From: a bacterium
Lineage (GTDB): Bacteria > Bacillota > Clostridia > Oscillospirales > Oscillospiraceae
Length of the DNA: 48,792 bases
NCBI GenBank assembly: GCA_019424865.1
Contig: JAHYYS010000007.1
Coordinates: 1-48,792 of the forward strand
Direction: 5' to 3'
Both the position numbers and the translations under genes were made by a program. Position 1 is the stretch's first letter. Every line of letters starts with the position of its first letter. Below are positions 39,390-46,894 of the stretch, in pieces. The notes beneath the pieces were generated by a model, which worked only from the letters and a program-made list of their open reading frames with translations, ran no database searches and had not been told where the DNA came from.

Positions 39390-41351
39390 ATGGCAAAGTA
39401 TACGTCCGATGTCAAGGCACTGCTGCGGCACGTCGGCGGTCGGGAAAATATTCAGGCGGTATCCCACTGTATGACGCGGATGCGCTTCGTACTGGCGGAC
39501 CCGGACAAGGCGGACAGGGCGGCAATTGAACAGATTCCGGCAGTGAAGGGCACCTTCACCCAGGCCGGACAGTTTCAGGTCATCATCGGCAACGATGTGG
39601 CTACCTTTTACCATGAATTTACCGCCTGTGCCGGCGTGGAAGGCGTCAGCAGGGATGCGGTCAAGGCGGCGGCCCAGCGCAGTCAGTCCCCGCTTCAGCG
39701 GATGATGGGCACTATGGGCGAGATCTTCGCCCCCCTTATCCCCGCCCTGATCTGCGGCGGCCTGATTCTGGGCTTTCGGAATATCATCGGGGAAATCAAT
39801 TTCTTCCGCAACGGCACCCAGAGTCTGGCGGACATCTCCCAGTTCTGGGCCGGCATGTACAGCCTCCTGTGGCTCATCGGGGAGGCGGTGTTCCACCTGC
39901 TCCCCGTGGGCATTGTGTGGTCCATCACCAAAAAGATGGGCACCACCCAGATTCTGGGCATTGTGCTGGGGCTGACCCTGGTGTCCTCCCAGCTGCTCAA
40001 CGGCTTCTCTGTGGCCGGCACACCGGCCGCTGAGATTCCGGTGTGGGACTTCGGCTTTGCCCAGGTGCAGATGATCGGCTATCAGGGGCAGGTCATCTCC
40101 GCCATGCTGGCCGGCTTTGTCCTGGTCTATCTGGAAAAGTTTTTCAAGAAGATCTGTCCCGAGGTTGTCAGCATGATCGTGGTGCCCTTCTGCTCCCTGG
40201 TGCCCGCCGTCATCATCGCCCACACCGTGGTGGGCCCCATCGGCTGGAAAATCGGCGATGCCATCGGCGCCGTGGTCTACATGGGCCTGACCTCCGGCGT
40301 GCGGTGGCTGTTTGCCGCTCTCTTCGGCCTGCTGTACGCCCCCATTGTCATGACCGGCCTGCACCACATGACCAACGCCATCGACTCTCAGCTGGTCAAT
40401 CTGTACCAGGGCACCATCCTCTGGCCCATGATAGCCCTGTCCAACATCGCCCAGGGCTCCGCGGTCCTGGCCATGAGCTTTCTGCAGAAGAAGAACGAGC
40501 GGGCCCAGCAGATCAATCTCCCCGCCTGCATCTCCTGCTATCTGGGGGTCACCGAGCCGGCTCTGTTCGGCGTCAACCTGAAATACGGCTTTCCCCTGGT
40601 ATGCGGCATGGCCGGCTCGGCCTGCGCGGCAGTCATATCCATCGCCGCCGGCGTGGAGGCCTATTCCATCGGCGTGGGCGGCCTGCCCGGCATCTTGTCC
40701 ATCAAGCCCCCGTTCTGGGGCAGCTTCCTGATCGCCATGGCGGCAGCCATTGTCATCCCCTTTGTGCTGACCACGCTGGCGGGCAGCCGCAGGCTGTCCG
40801 CCGCCGACCGGGGGCAGGAGGCCGGCTCCGCCTCCCCCACCCGGGGTTCCGTCTCCGCAGAGGCCAATCCGGCTCCCTCTGGAGCGCAGCATGGCGCCCC
40901 GGCGGTGGTACTGAAGGCTCCCCTGTCCGGGAGGGTGCTCCCCATGGCGGAGATTCCCGACCAGGTGTTCTCCCAGGGCGTGCTGGGCGAGGGCGTTGGC
41001 ATCGACCCCTCCGGCAGCGTAGTGGTAGCCCCGGCAGACGCCGCCGTCTGCTCTGTCATGGCGGACAGCCGCCACGCGGTGGGCCTGACCCTGGACAACG
41101 GGGCGGAGCTGCTCATCCACGCGGGGATCGACACTGTGTCCATGAACGGCGACGGCTTCCAGCTCCATGTCAAAGAGGGGCAGCGGGTACGCCTGGGGGA
41201 CAAGCTTATTACCTTCGATCCGGAAAAAATCAGGGCGGCGGGCCACTCCACCATTACCGTCCTCCTGGTCACGGATCCCGGAGATACCTCCCCCGTTTTT
41301 TTCTCCGGGATGGAGGCAGAGGCGGGCAAAACCACGGTAGCAGAATTTTAA
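39390..41351 (+). CDS. treP: PTS trehalose transporter, fused EIIBCA
   Basis: 653 residues, with GGAGG seven bases upstream. The EIIB domain (about 1-90) has the phospho-Cys in VSHCMTRMRF (Cys27). EIIC (about 105-470) has about ten helices and carries the sugar site segments GLHHMTNAIDSQ and CYLGVTEPALFGVNLKYGFP. A variable linker (about 475-515) is rich in Ala, Ser and Pro. EIIA (about 520-650) carries LLIHAGIDTV with phospho-His577. The fold is the glucose/sucrose family; trehalose is proposed because the next gene encodes a trehalose-6-phosphate hydrolase. It imports the disaccharide and phosphorylates it at C6. Having its own EIIA means it does not depend on EIIAGlc. Confidence 0.9.
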   Translation: MAKYTSDVKALLRHVGGRENIQAVSHCMTRMRFVLADPDKADRAAIEQIPAVKGTFTQAGQFQVIIGNDVATFYHEFTACAGVEGVSRDAVKAAAQRSQSPLQRMMGTMGEIFAPLIPALICGGLILGFRNIIGEINFFRNGTQSLADISQFWAGMYSLLWLIGEAVFHLLPVGIVWSITKKMGTTQILGIVLGLTLVSSQLLNGFSVAGTPAAEIPVWDFGFAQVQMIGYQGQVISAMLAGFVLVYLEKFFKKICPEVVSMIVVPFCSLVPAVIIAHTVVGPIGWKIGDAIGAVVYMGLTSGVRWLFAALFGLLYAPIVMTGLHHMTNAIDSQLVNLYQGTILWPMIALSNIAQGSAVLAMSFLQKKNERAQQINLPACISCYLGVTEPALFGVNLKYGFPLVCGMAGSACAAVISIAAGVEAYSIGVGGLPGILSIKPPFWGSFLIAMAAAIVIPFVLTTLAGSRRLSAADRGQEAGSASPTRGSVSAEANPAPSGAQHGAPAVVLKAPLSGRVLPMAEIPDQVFSQGVLGEGVGIDPSGSVVVAPADAAVCSVMADSRHAVGLTLDNGAELLIHAGIDTVSMNGDGFQLHVKEGQRVRLGDKLITFDPEKIRAAGHSTITVLLVTDPGDTSPVFFSGMEAEAGKTTVAEF

Positions 41352-41364
41352 GGGAGGCGGCTGT

Positions 41365-43014
41365 ATGCGCGATTTCAGAAAATCCACGGTTTATCAGATT
41401 TATCCCAAATCCTTTCTGGACACCAACGGGGACGGCCTGGGCGAACTGAGGGGGGTCACAGAAAAGCTGGACTATTTGCAGGATCTTGGTGTAGACTATA
41501 TATGGCTGACTCCCTTCTTTCTCTCCCCTCAGAATGACAACGGCTATGACGTGGCCGACTACCGGACCATCGACCCCCGGTACGGCACCATGGCCGACTT
41601 TGAGGCGCTCTCCAGGCAGGCACAAAAGCGGGGCATTGGTCTGATGCTGGACATGGTGTTCAACCACACCTCCACCCGGCACGAATGGTTTCAAAAGGCC
41701 ATGGCCGGAGATCCCAGATATAAAAAGTATTATATCTTCAAAAAAGGCAGACCGGACGGGATGCCCCCCACCAACTGGGAGAGCAAATTCGGCGGCAGCA
41801 CCTGGGAATATGTCCCCCAATTTGACGAATACTACCTCCATCTCTTTGACAGGACCCAGGCCGATTTGAACTGGGACAACCCAGAGGTGCGCAGCCGGCT
41901 TCAGGACGTGGTGCGCTTCTGGATGGACAAGGGAGTCCGCGGCTTCCGCTTTGACGTGATCAACCTGGTCAGCAAGGGGGACTTTCTGGACGACCGGCAG
42001 GGGGACGGACGGCGGTTCTATACCGACGGCCCCCGCATCCACCAGTATCTGCGGGAACTGAACGAGGCCACCTTTGGCCGGGACCCGGAAATCATCACCG
42101 TGGGCGAGATGTCCTCCACCTCTATGGAGAACTGCTTTCAGTACGCGGGGGCGGACAGTCATGAGCTGTCCATGGTGTTCTCCTTCCACCATCTGAAGGT
42201 AGACTTCATGGGCAACGAAAAATGGGTGCTGGTGCCCGCGGATTTTCAGAAGCTCAAGGATATCCTCTTCTCCTGGCAGACGGGAATGGCGGAGCACAGC
42301 GCCTGGAGCGCCGTGTTCTGGTGTAATCACGACCAGCCCCGGGTGGTCTCCCGCTTTGGGGATGAGGGGGCGTATTGGAAGCCGTCGGCCAAGATGCTGG
42401 CGGGCGTCATCCACTGCCTGCGGGGCACCCCCTATCTCTACCAGGGCGAGGAGCTGGGCATGACCAACGCCGGTTTTGCCGACCTGCGCCAATACCGGGA
42501 CGTGGAGAGCCTGAACCATTTTCAGATTCTGCGGGACAAGGGCATGAGCGAGGAGAGCGCCTATCATATCCTGAAGGTCCACTCCCGGGACAACGCCCGC
42601 ACCCCCATGCAGTGGGACAGCTCCCAAAACGGCGGTTTCACCCGCGGGACCCCCTGGATCGGCGTCAACCCGAACTATCAAACCATCAACGCCGCCGCCC
42701 AGACAGGGGATCCGGATTCCATTTTCTCCTACTACAAATCCCTGATCCGTCTGCGCAAGGAGTACGGCGTTATCTCCCAGGGGGATTTCACGCCCCTGGA
42801 TCCGCAGCACCCCTGTGTGCTGGCCTACCGGCGCAGCTGGAAGGCGGAAAGCCTGCTGTGTGTCAACAATTTCTATCGGAAGCCCTGCACCTGGACGTGT
42901 CCGGCAGAGCTGAGCGATTACAGGGTGCTTTTGTCCAATTATCCGGATCCCAGACCGGCGCCGGAATGGCATTTGCGCCCCTATGAGTCCGTCATTCTGC
43001 TCAAGCGAGGATAA
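41365..43014 (+). CDS. treC: Alpha,alpha-phosphotrehalase (GH13)
   Basis: 549 residues; GGGAGG precedes the start, which is 13 bp after treP. The GH13 barrel opens with STVYQIYPKSFLDTNGDGLG. The catalytic residues are visible: the nucleophile Asp197 in GFRFDVINLV, the acid/base Glu248 in TVGEMSST, and the transition-state Asp323 in WCNHDQPRVVSR. HNHTSTRHEW-type loops and a C-terminal beta domain (about 470-549) complete it. The MSSTSMENC after the acid/base is typical of the trehalose-6-phosphate and oligo-1,6-glucosidase group. It cleaves trehalose-6-phosphate to glucose and glucose-6-phosphate. Confidence 0.92.
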   Translation: MRDFRKSTVYQIYPKSFLDTNGDGLGELRGVTEKLDYLQDLGVDYIWLTPFFLSPQNDNGYDVADYRTIDPRYGTMADFEALSRQAQKRGIGLMLDMVFNHTSTRHEWFQKAMAGDPRYKKYYIFKKGRPDGMPPTNWESKFGGSTWEYVPQFDEYYLHLFDRTQADLNWDNPEVRSRLQDVVRFWMDKGVRGFRFDVINLVSKGDFLDDRQGDGRRFYTDGPRIHQYLRELNEATFGRDPEIITVGEMSSTSMENCFQYAGADSHELSMVFSFHHLKVDFMGNEKWVLVPADFQKLKDILFSWQTGMAEHSAWSAVFWCNHDQPRVVSRFGDEGAYWKPSAKMLAGVIHCLRGTPYLYQGEELGMTNAGFADLRQYRDVESLNHFQILRDKGMSEESAYHILKVHSRDNARTPMQWDSSQNGGFTRGTPWIGVNPNYQTINAAAQTGDPDSIFSYYKSLIRLRKEYGVISQGDFTPLDPQHPCVLAYRRSWKAESLLCVNNFYRKPCTWTCPAELSDYRVLLSNYPDPRPAPEWHLRPYESVILLKRG

Positions 43015-43053
43015 GGTTAGACAGGCAAGACAAGAAAAAAGGAGTCGATTCTT

Positions 43054-43311
43054 ATGAAACAGTTCACCTATACCATCACTGATTCCATCGGAATCCACGC
43101 CCGCCCCGCCGGTCTGCTGGTAAAAGCGGCCAGGGCCTTTGCCAGCACCATCACAGTGGAAAAGGACGGCAAGTCCGCCGGCGCCACCAAGCTGATGGCC
43201 CTGATGAGCATGGGCGTCAAGCAGGGGGACTGCGTCACTGTCACGGTGGAAGGGGCCGACGAGGAGGCCGCCGCAGCCGCCATGGAGCAGTTTTTCCGGG
43301 AAAATCTGTGA
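43054..43311 (+). CDS. ptsH: HPr phosphocarrier protein, lacking the Ser46 site
   Basis: 85 residues, the usual length, with AAGGAG upstream. Phospho-His15 sits in the expected motif SIGIHARPAG, which receives phosphate from enzyme I. Aligning on His15, Bacillus HPr has Ser46 in KSIMGVMS, whereas here the segment is ATKLMALMSM, so position 46 is Lys with Thr45 before it. HPr kinase therefore has no normal target on this copy. It is encoded with treP, treC and ptsI, so it may be a dedicated carrier for this operon or the cell's general one. Confidence 0.93.
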   Translation: MKQFTYTITDSIGIHARPAGLLVKAARAFASTITVEKDGKSAGATKLMALMSMGVKQGDCVTVTVEGADEEAAAAAMEQFFRENL

Positions 43312-43380
43312 ATACAGTTTTTCGACCGCCCGCAGTTTTCTGCAAAGCGAGCCATTGGAACGAGAAAGGACGGACAAACT

Positions 43381-45009
43381 GTGAAAGTCGCCACCGGGAA
43401 ATCCATTCTGAACGGCATTGCCATCGGTACCATCCGCTGCCTGCGCAGGCCGGCGGTCCAGGCGGCCGTCAGCTCCACGCTCACTCCGGAGGAGGAGCGG
43501 AAGCGCTTTGAACAGGCCCGCAGGCAGGCCCAGGCCCAGCTGAAGGCTTTGTATGACAACGCGGTCAGCGAGGTGGGAGAAGAGAACGCCGCTATCTTCG
43601 ACATCCACTCCATGATGCTGGATGACGAGGACTATCTGGACGCCGTCAGGTGCATCATCGATACCCAGGGCGCCACCGCGGAGCATGCGGTGCATACCAC
43701 AGGGGAAAACTTTGCCGCCGCCTTCGCCGCCATGGACGACACCTATATGCAGGCCAGAGCGGTGGACGTCCGGGATATTTCCCGCCGCGTGGTGCACATC
43801 CTCGCCGGTGTCCAGGAGGAACAGCAGTGGGATCAGCCCTTTATCCTGATGGCCGATGACCTGACCCCCAGCCAGACGGTACAGCTGGACAAGTCCCTTC
43901 TGCTGGGCTTTGTCACCCGTCACGGCTCCTCCAACAGCCACACCGCCATTCTGGCCCGCACCATGGGGATTCCCGCCCTGATCGGCGTGGAGATTGACGA
44001 GTCCTGGGACGGCCAGCCGGCTGTTCTGGACGGCTACAACCACTGTCTCTACATTGACCCCACCGACGACCTGCTGACCTCTATGGAGGCAAAGCGCCGG
44101 GCAGACGCAGAGCAGGCCTCCCTGCTTCAGGGGCTGAAGAAAAAGCCCAATATCACTCTGGACGGCCACGAAATCAAGGTCTACGCCAACATCGGCAACG
44201 CCTCGGATGTGGGACTGGTGCTTCAGAACGACGCCCAGGGCATCGGACTGTTCCGCAGCGAATTTATCTATCTGGACCGGAAGGACTATCCCTCCGAGGA
44301 GGTGCAGTTCGCCATCTACAAGCGGGTCGTGGAAACCATGGCCGGACGCAAGGTCATCATCCGGACTCTGGACATCGGGGCGGACAAGCAGGCGGACTAT
44401 TTCGGTCTGGAGAAGGAGGAAAACCCGGCCATGGGCTTTCGGGCCATCCGCGTATGCCTGACCCGCCGGGACATGTTCAAGGCGCAGCTGCGGGCCATTC
44501 TGCGTGCGGCGGCCTACGGCACCGTATCCATTATGTTTCCCATGATCATCTCCGTGCGGGAGGTTCGGGACGCCAAGGAGCTGCTGGAGGACTGCCGCAG
44601 GGAGCTGCTGGAGCAGGGGCTCCCCGTGGGCAAGGTAGAAATCGGCATCATGGTGGAAACCCCGGCCGCTGTCATGCTGGCCAACGAGCTGGCCCAGGAG
44701 GTCCAGTTCTTCTCCCTGGGCACCAATGATCTGACCCAGTACACGCTGGCCATTGACCGCCAGAACCCCAGGCTGGAGCCCTTTTATGATCCACACCACC
44801 CCGCTGTCCTCCGCATGATTCAGGCCACGGTCGACGCCGGGCACCGGCACGGCTGCTGGGTTGGCATCTGCGGCGAGCTGGGCGCCGACCTGTCCATGAC
44901 GGAAACTTTCCTGCGTATGGGCGTGGACGAGCTGAGCGTCTCCCCCGCCGCCGTTCTCCCCCTGCGCAAGCGAATCCGCTCTTTGGATCTCAGCCTCCCG
45001 AAGAAATAG
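43381..45009 (+). CDS. ptsI: PTS enzyme I
   Basis: 542 residues from a GTG at 43381 (AAAGGA upstream); about the normal enzyme I length. The N-terminal HPr-binding region covers about 20-145. The phospho-His is in RHGSSNSHTAILARTMGIPA (His187). The PEP-binding barrel (about 255-540) has GIGLFRSEFIYLDRKDYPSE, KVIIRTLDIGADKQ, the FFSLGTNDLTQYTLAIDRQN motif and the Cys497 loop GICGELGAD. It transfers phosphate from PEP to HPr and then to treP. With ptsH it completes a self-contained chain next to the transporter. Confidence 0.95.
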   Translation: MKVATGKSILNGIAIGTIRCLRRPAVQAAVSSTLTPEEERKRFEQARRQAQAQLKALYDNAVSEVGEENAAIFDIHSMMLDDEDYLDAVRCIIDTQGATAEHAVHTTGENFAAAFAAMDDTYMQARAVDVRDISRRVVHILAGVQEEQQWDQPFILMADDLTPSQTVQLDKSLLLGFVTRHGSSNSHTAILARTMGIPALIGVEIDESWDGQPAVLDGYNHCLYIDPTDDLLTSMEAKRRADAEQASLLQGLKKKPNITLDGHEIKVYANIGNASDVGLVLQNDAQGIGLFRSEFIYLDRKDYPSEEVQFAIYKRVVETMAGRKVIIRTLDIGADKQADYFGLEKEENPAMGFRAIRVCLTRRDMFKAQLRAILRAAAYGTVSIMFPMIISVREVRDAKELLEDCRRELLEQGLPVGKVEIGIMVETPAAVMLANELAQEVQFFSLGTNDLTQYTLAIDRQNPRLEPFYDPHHPAVLRMIQATVDAGHRHGCWVGICGELGADLSMTETFLRMGVDELSVSPAAVLPLRKRIRSLDLSLPKK

Positions 45010-45408
45010 CGCGCAGAGCTTTTCTCCGAAACAGGAAATCAGACGGTTCCCCCGCCGGCTCCTCTGGGTATGGATCCGGCTATATCCACGGCAATATCAA
45101 AGAGAGCGAACTGATGTTGATTCATCAGTTCGCTCTCTTTAACTCTATACAATGAAAATCGCTGCCCCAAATGTGTTACTCTTTCCCCTGTTATTTGGGA
45201 CATCTTATCTTCTTATAGTATGGAAGAAACGCAACCTTTTCAAGCCCACACGGACCAGCTGCCAAAATCAATGAGGCGGGCAAACCCAAAAGCGCCTGCC
45301 TTGATAACCGCAGAGCAAGACCGGGCGGGGCGATCAATGGCGGCGCATGTGTGCGCCGTTCATCTTGTCCATTGACGGCTGCTGCCGCGCTTCCGACACC
45401 TGGGAATT
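45010..45408. other. 399-bp intergenic region with terminator and a stem-loop
   Basis: It contains the terminator hairpin at 45099-45140. It also holds a two-part stem at 45334-45375: an outer TCAATGG/CCATTGA pair and an inner GGCGCA/TGCGCC pair. No gene is supported. The right part begins the fall in GC seen in the next two genes. Confidence 0.6.
45099..45140 (+). terminator. Terminator hairpin behind the trehalose/PTS operon
   Basis: An 18-bp perfect stem (45099-45116 with 45123-45140) with loop TTGATT. The right arm ends CTCTTT but the following bases are not a long T-run. It lies 90 bp after ptsI. Confidence 0.75.
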
Positions 45409-45798
45409 CTATAGCTGCAAATTTTCAAAATACCGTTTTTTATCTATGACAATTTTATATCCATCAGACAATACCTTATGGGTTCCCGCATCCAAGGGTT
45501 TGGAAACCCATGTAGGATCTACAATTCCAAATTCAACTTCTTTTCCGTCCTTGTACCACACACGAATGGAGGTACAAGCGCCGTAATACTCCGTTTGCTG
45601 TTTGTAAACCTCCCCAAAATCTTGGACAAAGTCTTGATTTGCGGCCATGTCCGGTTTATTTGATGTAAGGATAACAAGATCCAAATCTGAATTTTCTTTG
45701 TTTGTGCCCCTCGCATAAGAGCCCACAACAACGATGCTCTCAATATGCGGAGTCTTCCTTGCGTATTCTTTCAGCTTATCAAAAAAACCTTCCAGCAA
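45409..45798 (-). CDS. Small nucleotidyltransferase-fold protein
   Basis: 129 residues from a TTG at 45798, with AGGAGC about eight bases upstream. The nucleotidyltransferase core is VVVGSYARGTNKENSDLDLV: GS, the R/G pair, and a D-x-D metal pair, which are the key features of the polymerase beta/MNT fold. The C-terminal part (YGACTSIRVWYKDGKEVEFG, DGYKIVIDKKRYFE) fits a stand-alone family, perhaps an AMP or GMP transferase on small molecules or proteins. No HEPN partner lies beside it, so a toxin-antitoxin pair is not supported. Base composition is clearly lower in GC than the flanks, suggesting acquisition. Confidence 0.8.
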   Translation of the reverse strand: MLEGFFDKLKEYARKTPHIESIVVVGSYARGTNKENSDLDLVILTSNKPDMAANQDFVQDFGEVYKQQTEYYGACTSIRVWYKDGKEVEFGIVDPTWVSKPLDAGTHKVLSDGYKIVIDKKRYFENLQL

Positions 45799-45850
45799 AA
45801 TGTTCTGCTCCTGTCAATATCAATACTGAGTCCGCTCCCTTATTTACGAC

Positions 45851-45859
45851 AGTATATCA
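45851..45859 (-). promoter_or_regulatory. Extended -10 promoter for the nucleotidyltransferase gene
   Basis: The minus strand reads TGATATACT, i.e. TG-n-TATACT, 50 bp before the TTG start, with no clear -35. A similar element precedes the NUDIX gene. Confidence 0.4.
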
Positions 45860-45988
45860 TGGGTCCGCTTATACAGCTACTATTTTTGTTTCTTTTCCCA
45901 TTCACCCTCGCCTGGGGAACGCCGGGGGCTGTCTGCGGCCTTCCGCCGCCTGCCTCGTCATAGCTGCCGACTTAGCCGGTGGTTATAA

Positions 45989-46612
45989 CTAGTCAAATAA
46001 TGTTTTCCATTCTTCTCCTGTACGGTAGGAAGCAAAACACATTTTGATTTGCTCTTCATTATTCTTTTCAGTGGCGAGCTGCGGAATTTCGTCCTCTGCG
46101 AAGTAAGCAAAGCCAATCGTCTCAATATTCGGTTCAAAATTTCCGCCAACCGCAGAGCACAGCATAAATATCTTACAGACCCGATAAGCATACATGGGCA
46201 GATTATGCTTTTCTCTGTCTTGAATCGCAATAACACTTTTGACAATCACATCAAGTCCTGCTTCTTCCTTAACTTCCTTGATGGTGTTTTCGGCAACTGA
46301 TACAGTTACATCACACCAGCCGCCAGGCAAAGACCAAGTCCCGTTTTTTTCTTGAACAAGAAGTATCTTATCGTCCTTGAATATAGCGGCACGCGTATCA
46401 ATTTTCGGGGTTTGATACCCAATTTCGTTGCAAAAAAGCCCTTTCACTTTCTCAAGTGGTATATCAGCAATATGCGACATCATTTCAGCAGAAATTTCAC
46501 GGATACGCTTATAACGTTCTTTGTCATACGCATCTTTGCCATAGGCGAGGCCTGCTTGCGCAAGACTTTGTAATTCCACTATCATATCTACCCACATTTT
46601 TTTCGTATCCAT
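45989..46612 (-). CDS. NUDIX hydrolase with N-terminal NUDIX_N-like domain
   Basis: 207 residues; GGGGGTG lies five bases before the ATG. About 1-65 form a helical N-terminal domain (LAQAGLAYGKDAYDKERYKR), as in the group of NUDIX enzymes with a Nudix_hydro_N cap. The NUDIX box (about 97-119) reads GGWCDVTVSVAENTIKEVKE, then EAGLDV. The REx2EE part appears as KEVKEE, and the Glu at position seven is Val, a variation common in this branch. The usual substrates are ADP-ribose-like or other nucleoside diphosphate compounds. Base composition is low in GC, as in the nucleotidyltransferase gene to its left, so both probably arrived together. Confidence 0.88.
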   Translation of the reverse strand: MDTKKMWVDMIVELQSLAQAGLAYGKDAYDKERYKRIREISAEMMSHIADIPLEKVKGLFCNEIGYQTPKIDTRAAIFKDDKILLVQEKNGTWSLPGGWCDVTVSVAENTIKEVKEEAGLDVIVKSVIAIQDREKHNLPMYAYRVCKIFMLCSAVGGNFEPNIETIGFAYFAEDEIPQLATEKNNEEQIKMCFASYRTGEEWKTLFD

Positions 46613-46616
46613 TTAT

Positions 46617-46727
46617 TCACCCCCATAAACTTTGATTGATCTCTCTATTATCTAAAAATTCGTCCCCAACTTTCTTGAGCCATTGTCTGAACTCCCATTT
46701 GATTCCCTTCAAAATCCAATTTGCCAT
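46617..46727 (-). CDS. Possible 36-residue leader ORF
   Basis: A short frame from the ATG at 46727 ends two codons before the NUDIX start. It begins MANWILKGIKWEFRQWLKKV, rich in Trp and Lys. No clear ribosome site is seen and no family is recognised. It lies just after the predicted NUDIX promoter, so it could be an upstream leader peptide or chance. Confidence 0.25.
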   Translation of the reverse strand: MANWILKGIKWEFRQWLKKVGDEFLDNREINQSLWG

Positions 46728-46743
46728 ACTGTTCTCAAGAAAC

Positions 46744-46752
46744 AGTATAGCA
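46744..46752 (-). promoter_or_regulatory. Extended -10 promoter for the NUDIX gene
   Basis: The minus strand has TGCTATACT, an extended -10 of the TG-n-TATACT form, about 130 bp before the NUDIX start. No good -35 is seen. Confidence 0.45.
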
Positions 46753-46840
46753 CAAGTAGGTAGGTAATGAAACATTTTACCGTCCTCCGGGGTCAAACAG
46801 TCTTCGGGGCCGCTTGCCGCGCGCAAAGTCGGCGGAGGAC

Positions 46841-46886
46841 AAAAAAACCCGCAGGTCCCTTCAGAAAGGAACCTGCGGGTTTTTTA
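46841..46886 (-). terminator. Rho-independent terminator of guaA
   Basis: ACCCGCAGGT (46847-46856) pairs with ACCTGCGGGT (46871-46880), with A-tract and T-tract on the outer sides, and an imperfect inner stem. It lies immediately past the guaA stop and can act in both directions. Confidence 0.9.
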
Positions 46887-46894
46887 TTTTCCAG

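Noticed and set aside
39011..39415. 135-residue N-terminal extension of the ZIP protein
   Set aside because: The segment has no homologous character, contains a good promoter at 39147-39175, and a TTG with a well-placed ribosome site gives a normal ZIP length.
41269..44850. 1193-residue open frame on the minus strand
   Set aside because: It runs antisense to treC, ptsH and ptsI, which have all catalytic residues; the predicted protein is Gly/His/Gln-rich with no motif.
45409..45798. MNT/HEPN toxin-antitoxin pair
   Set aside because: The nucleotidyltransferase has no HEPN gene beside it; the next gene is a NUDIX hydrolase about 190 bp away.
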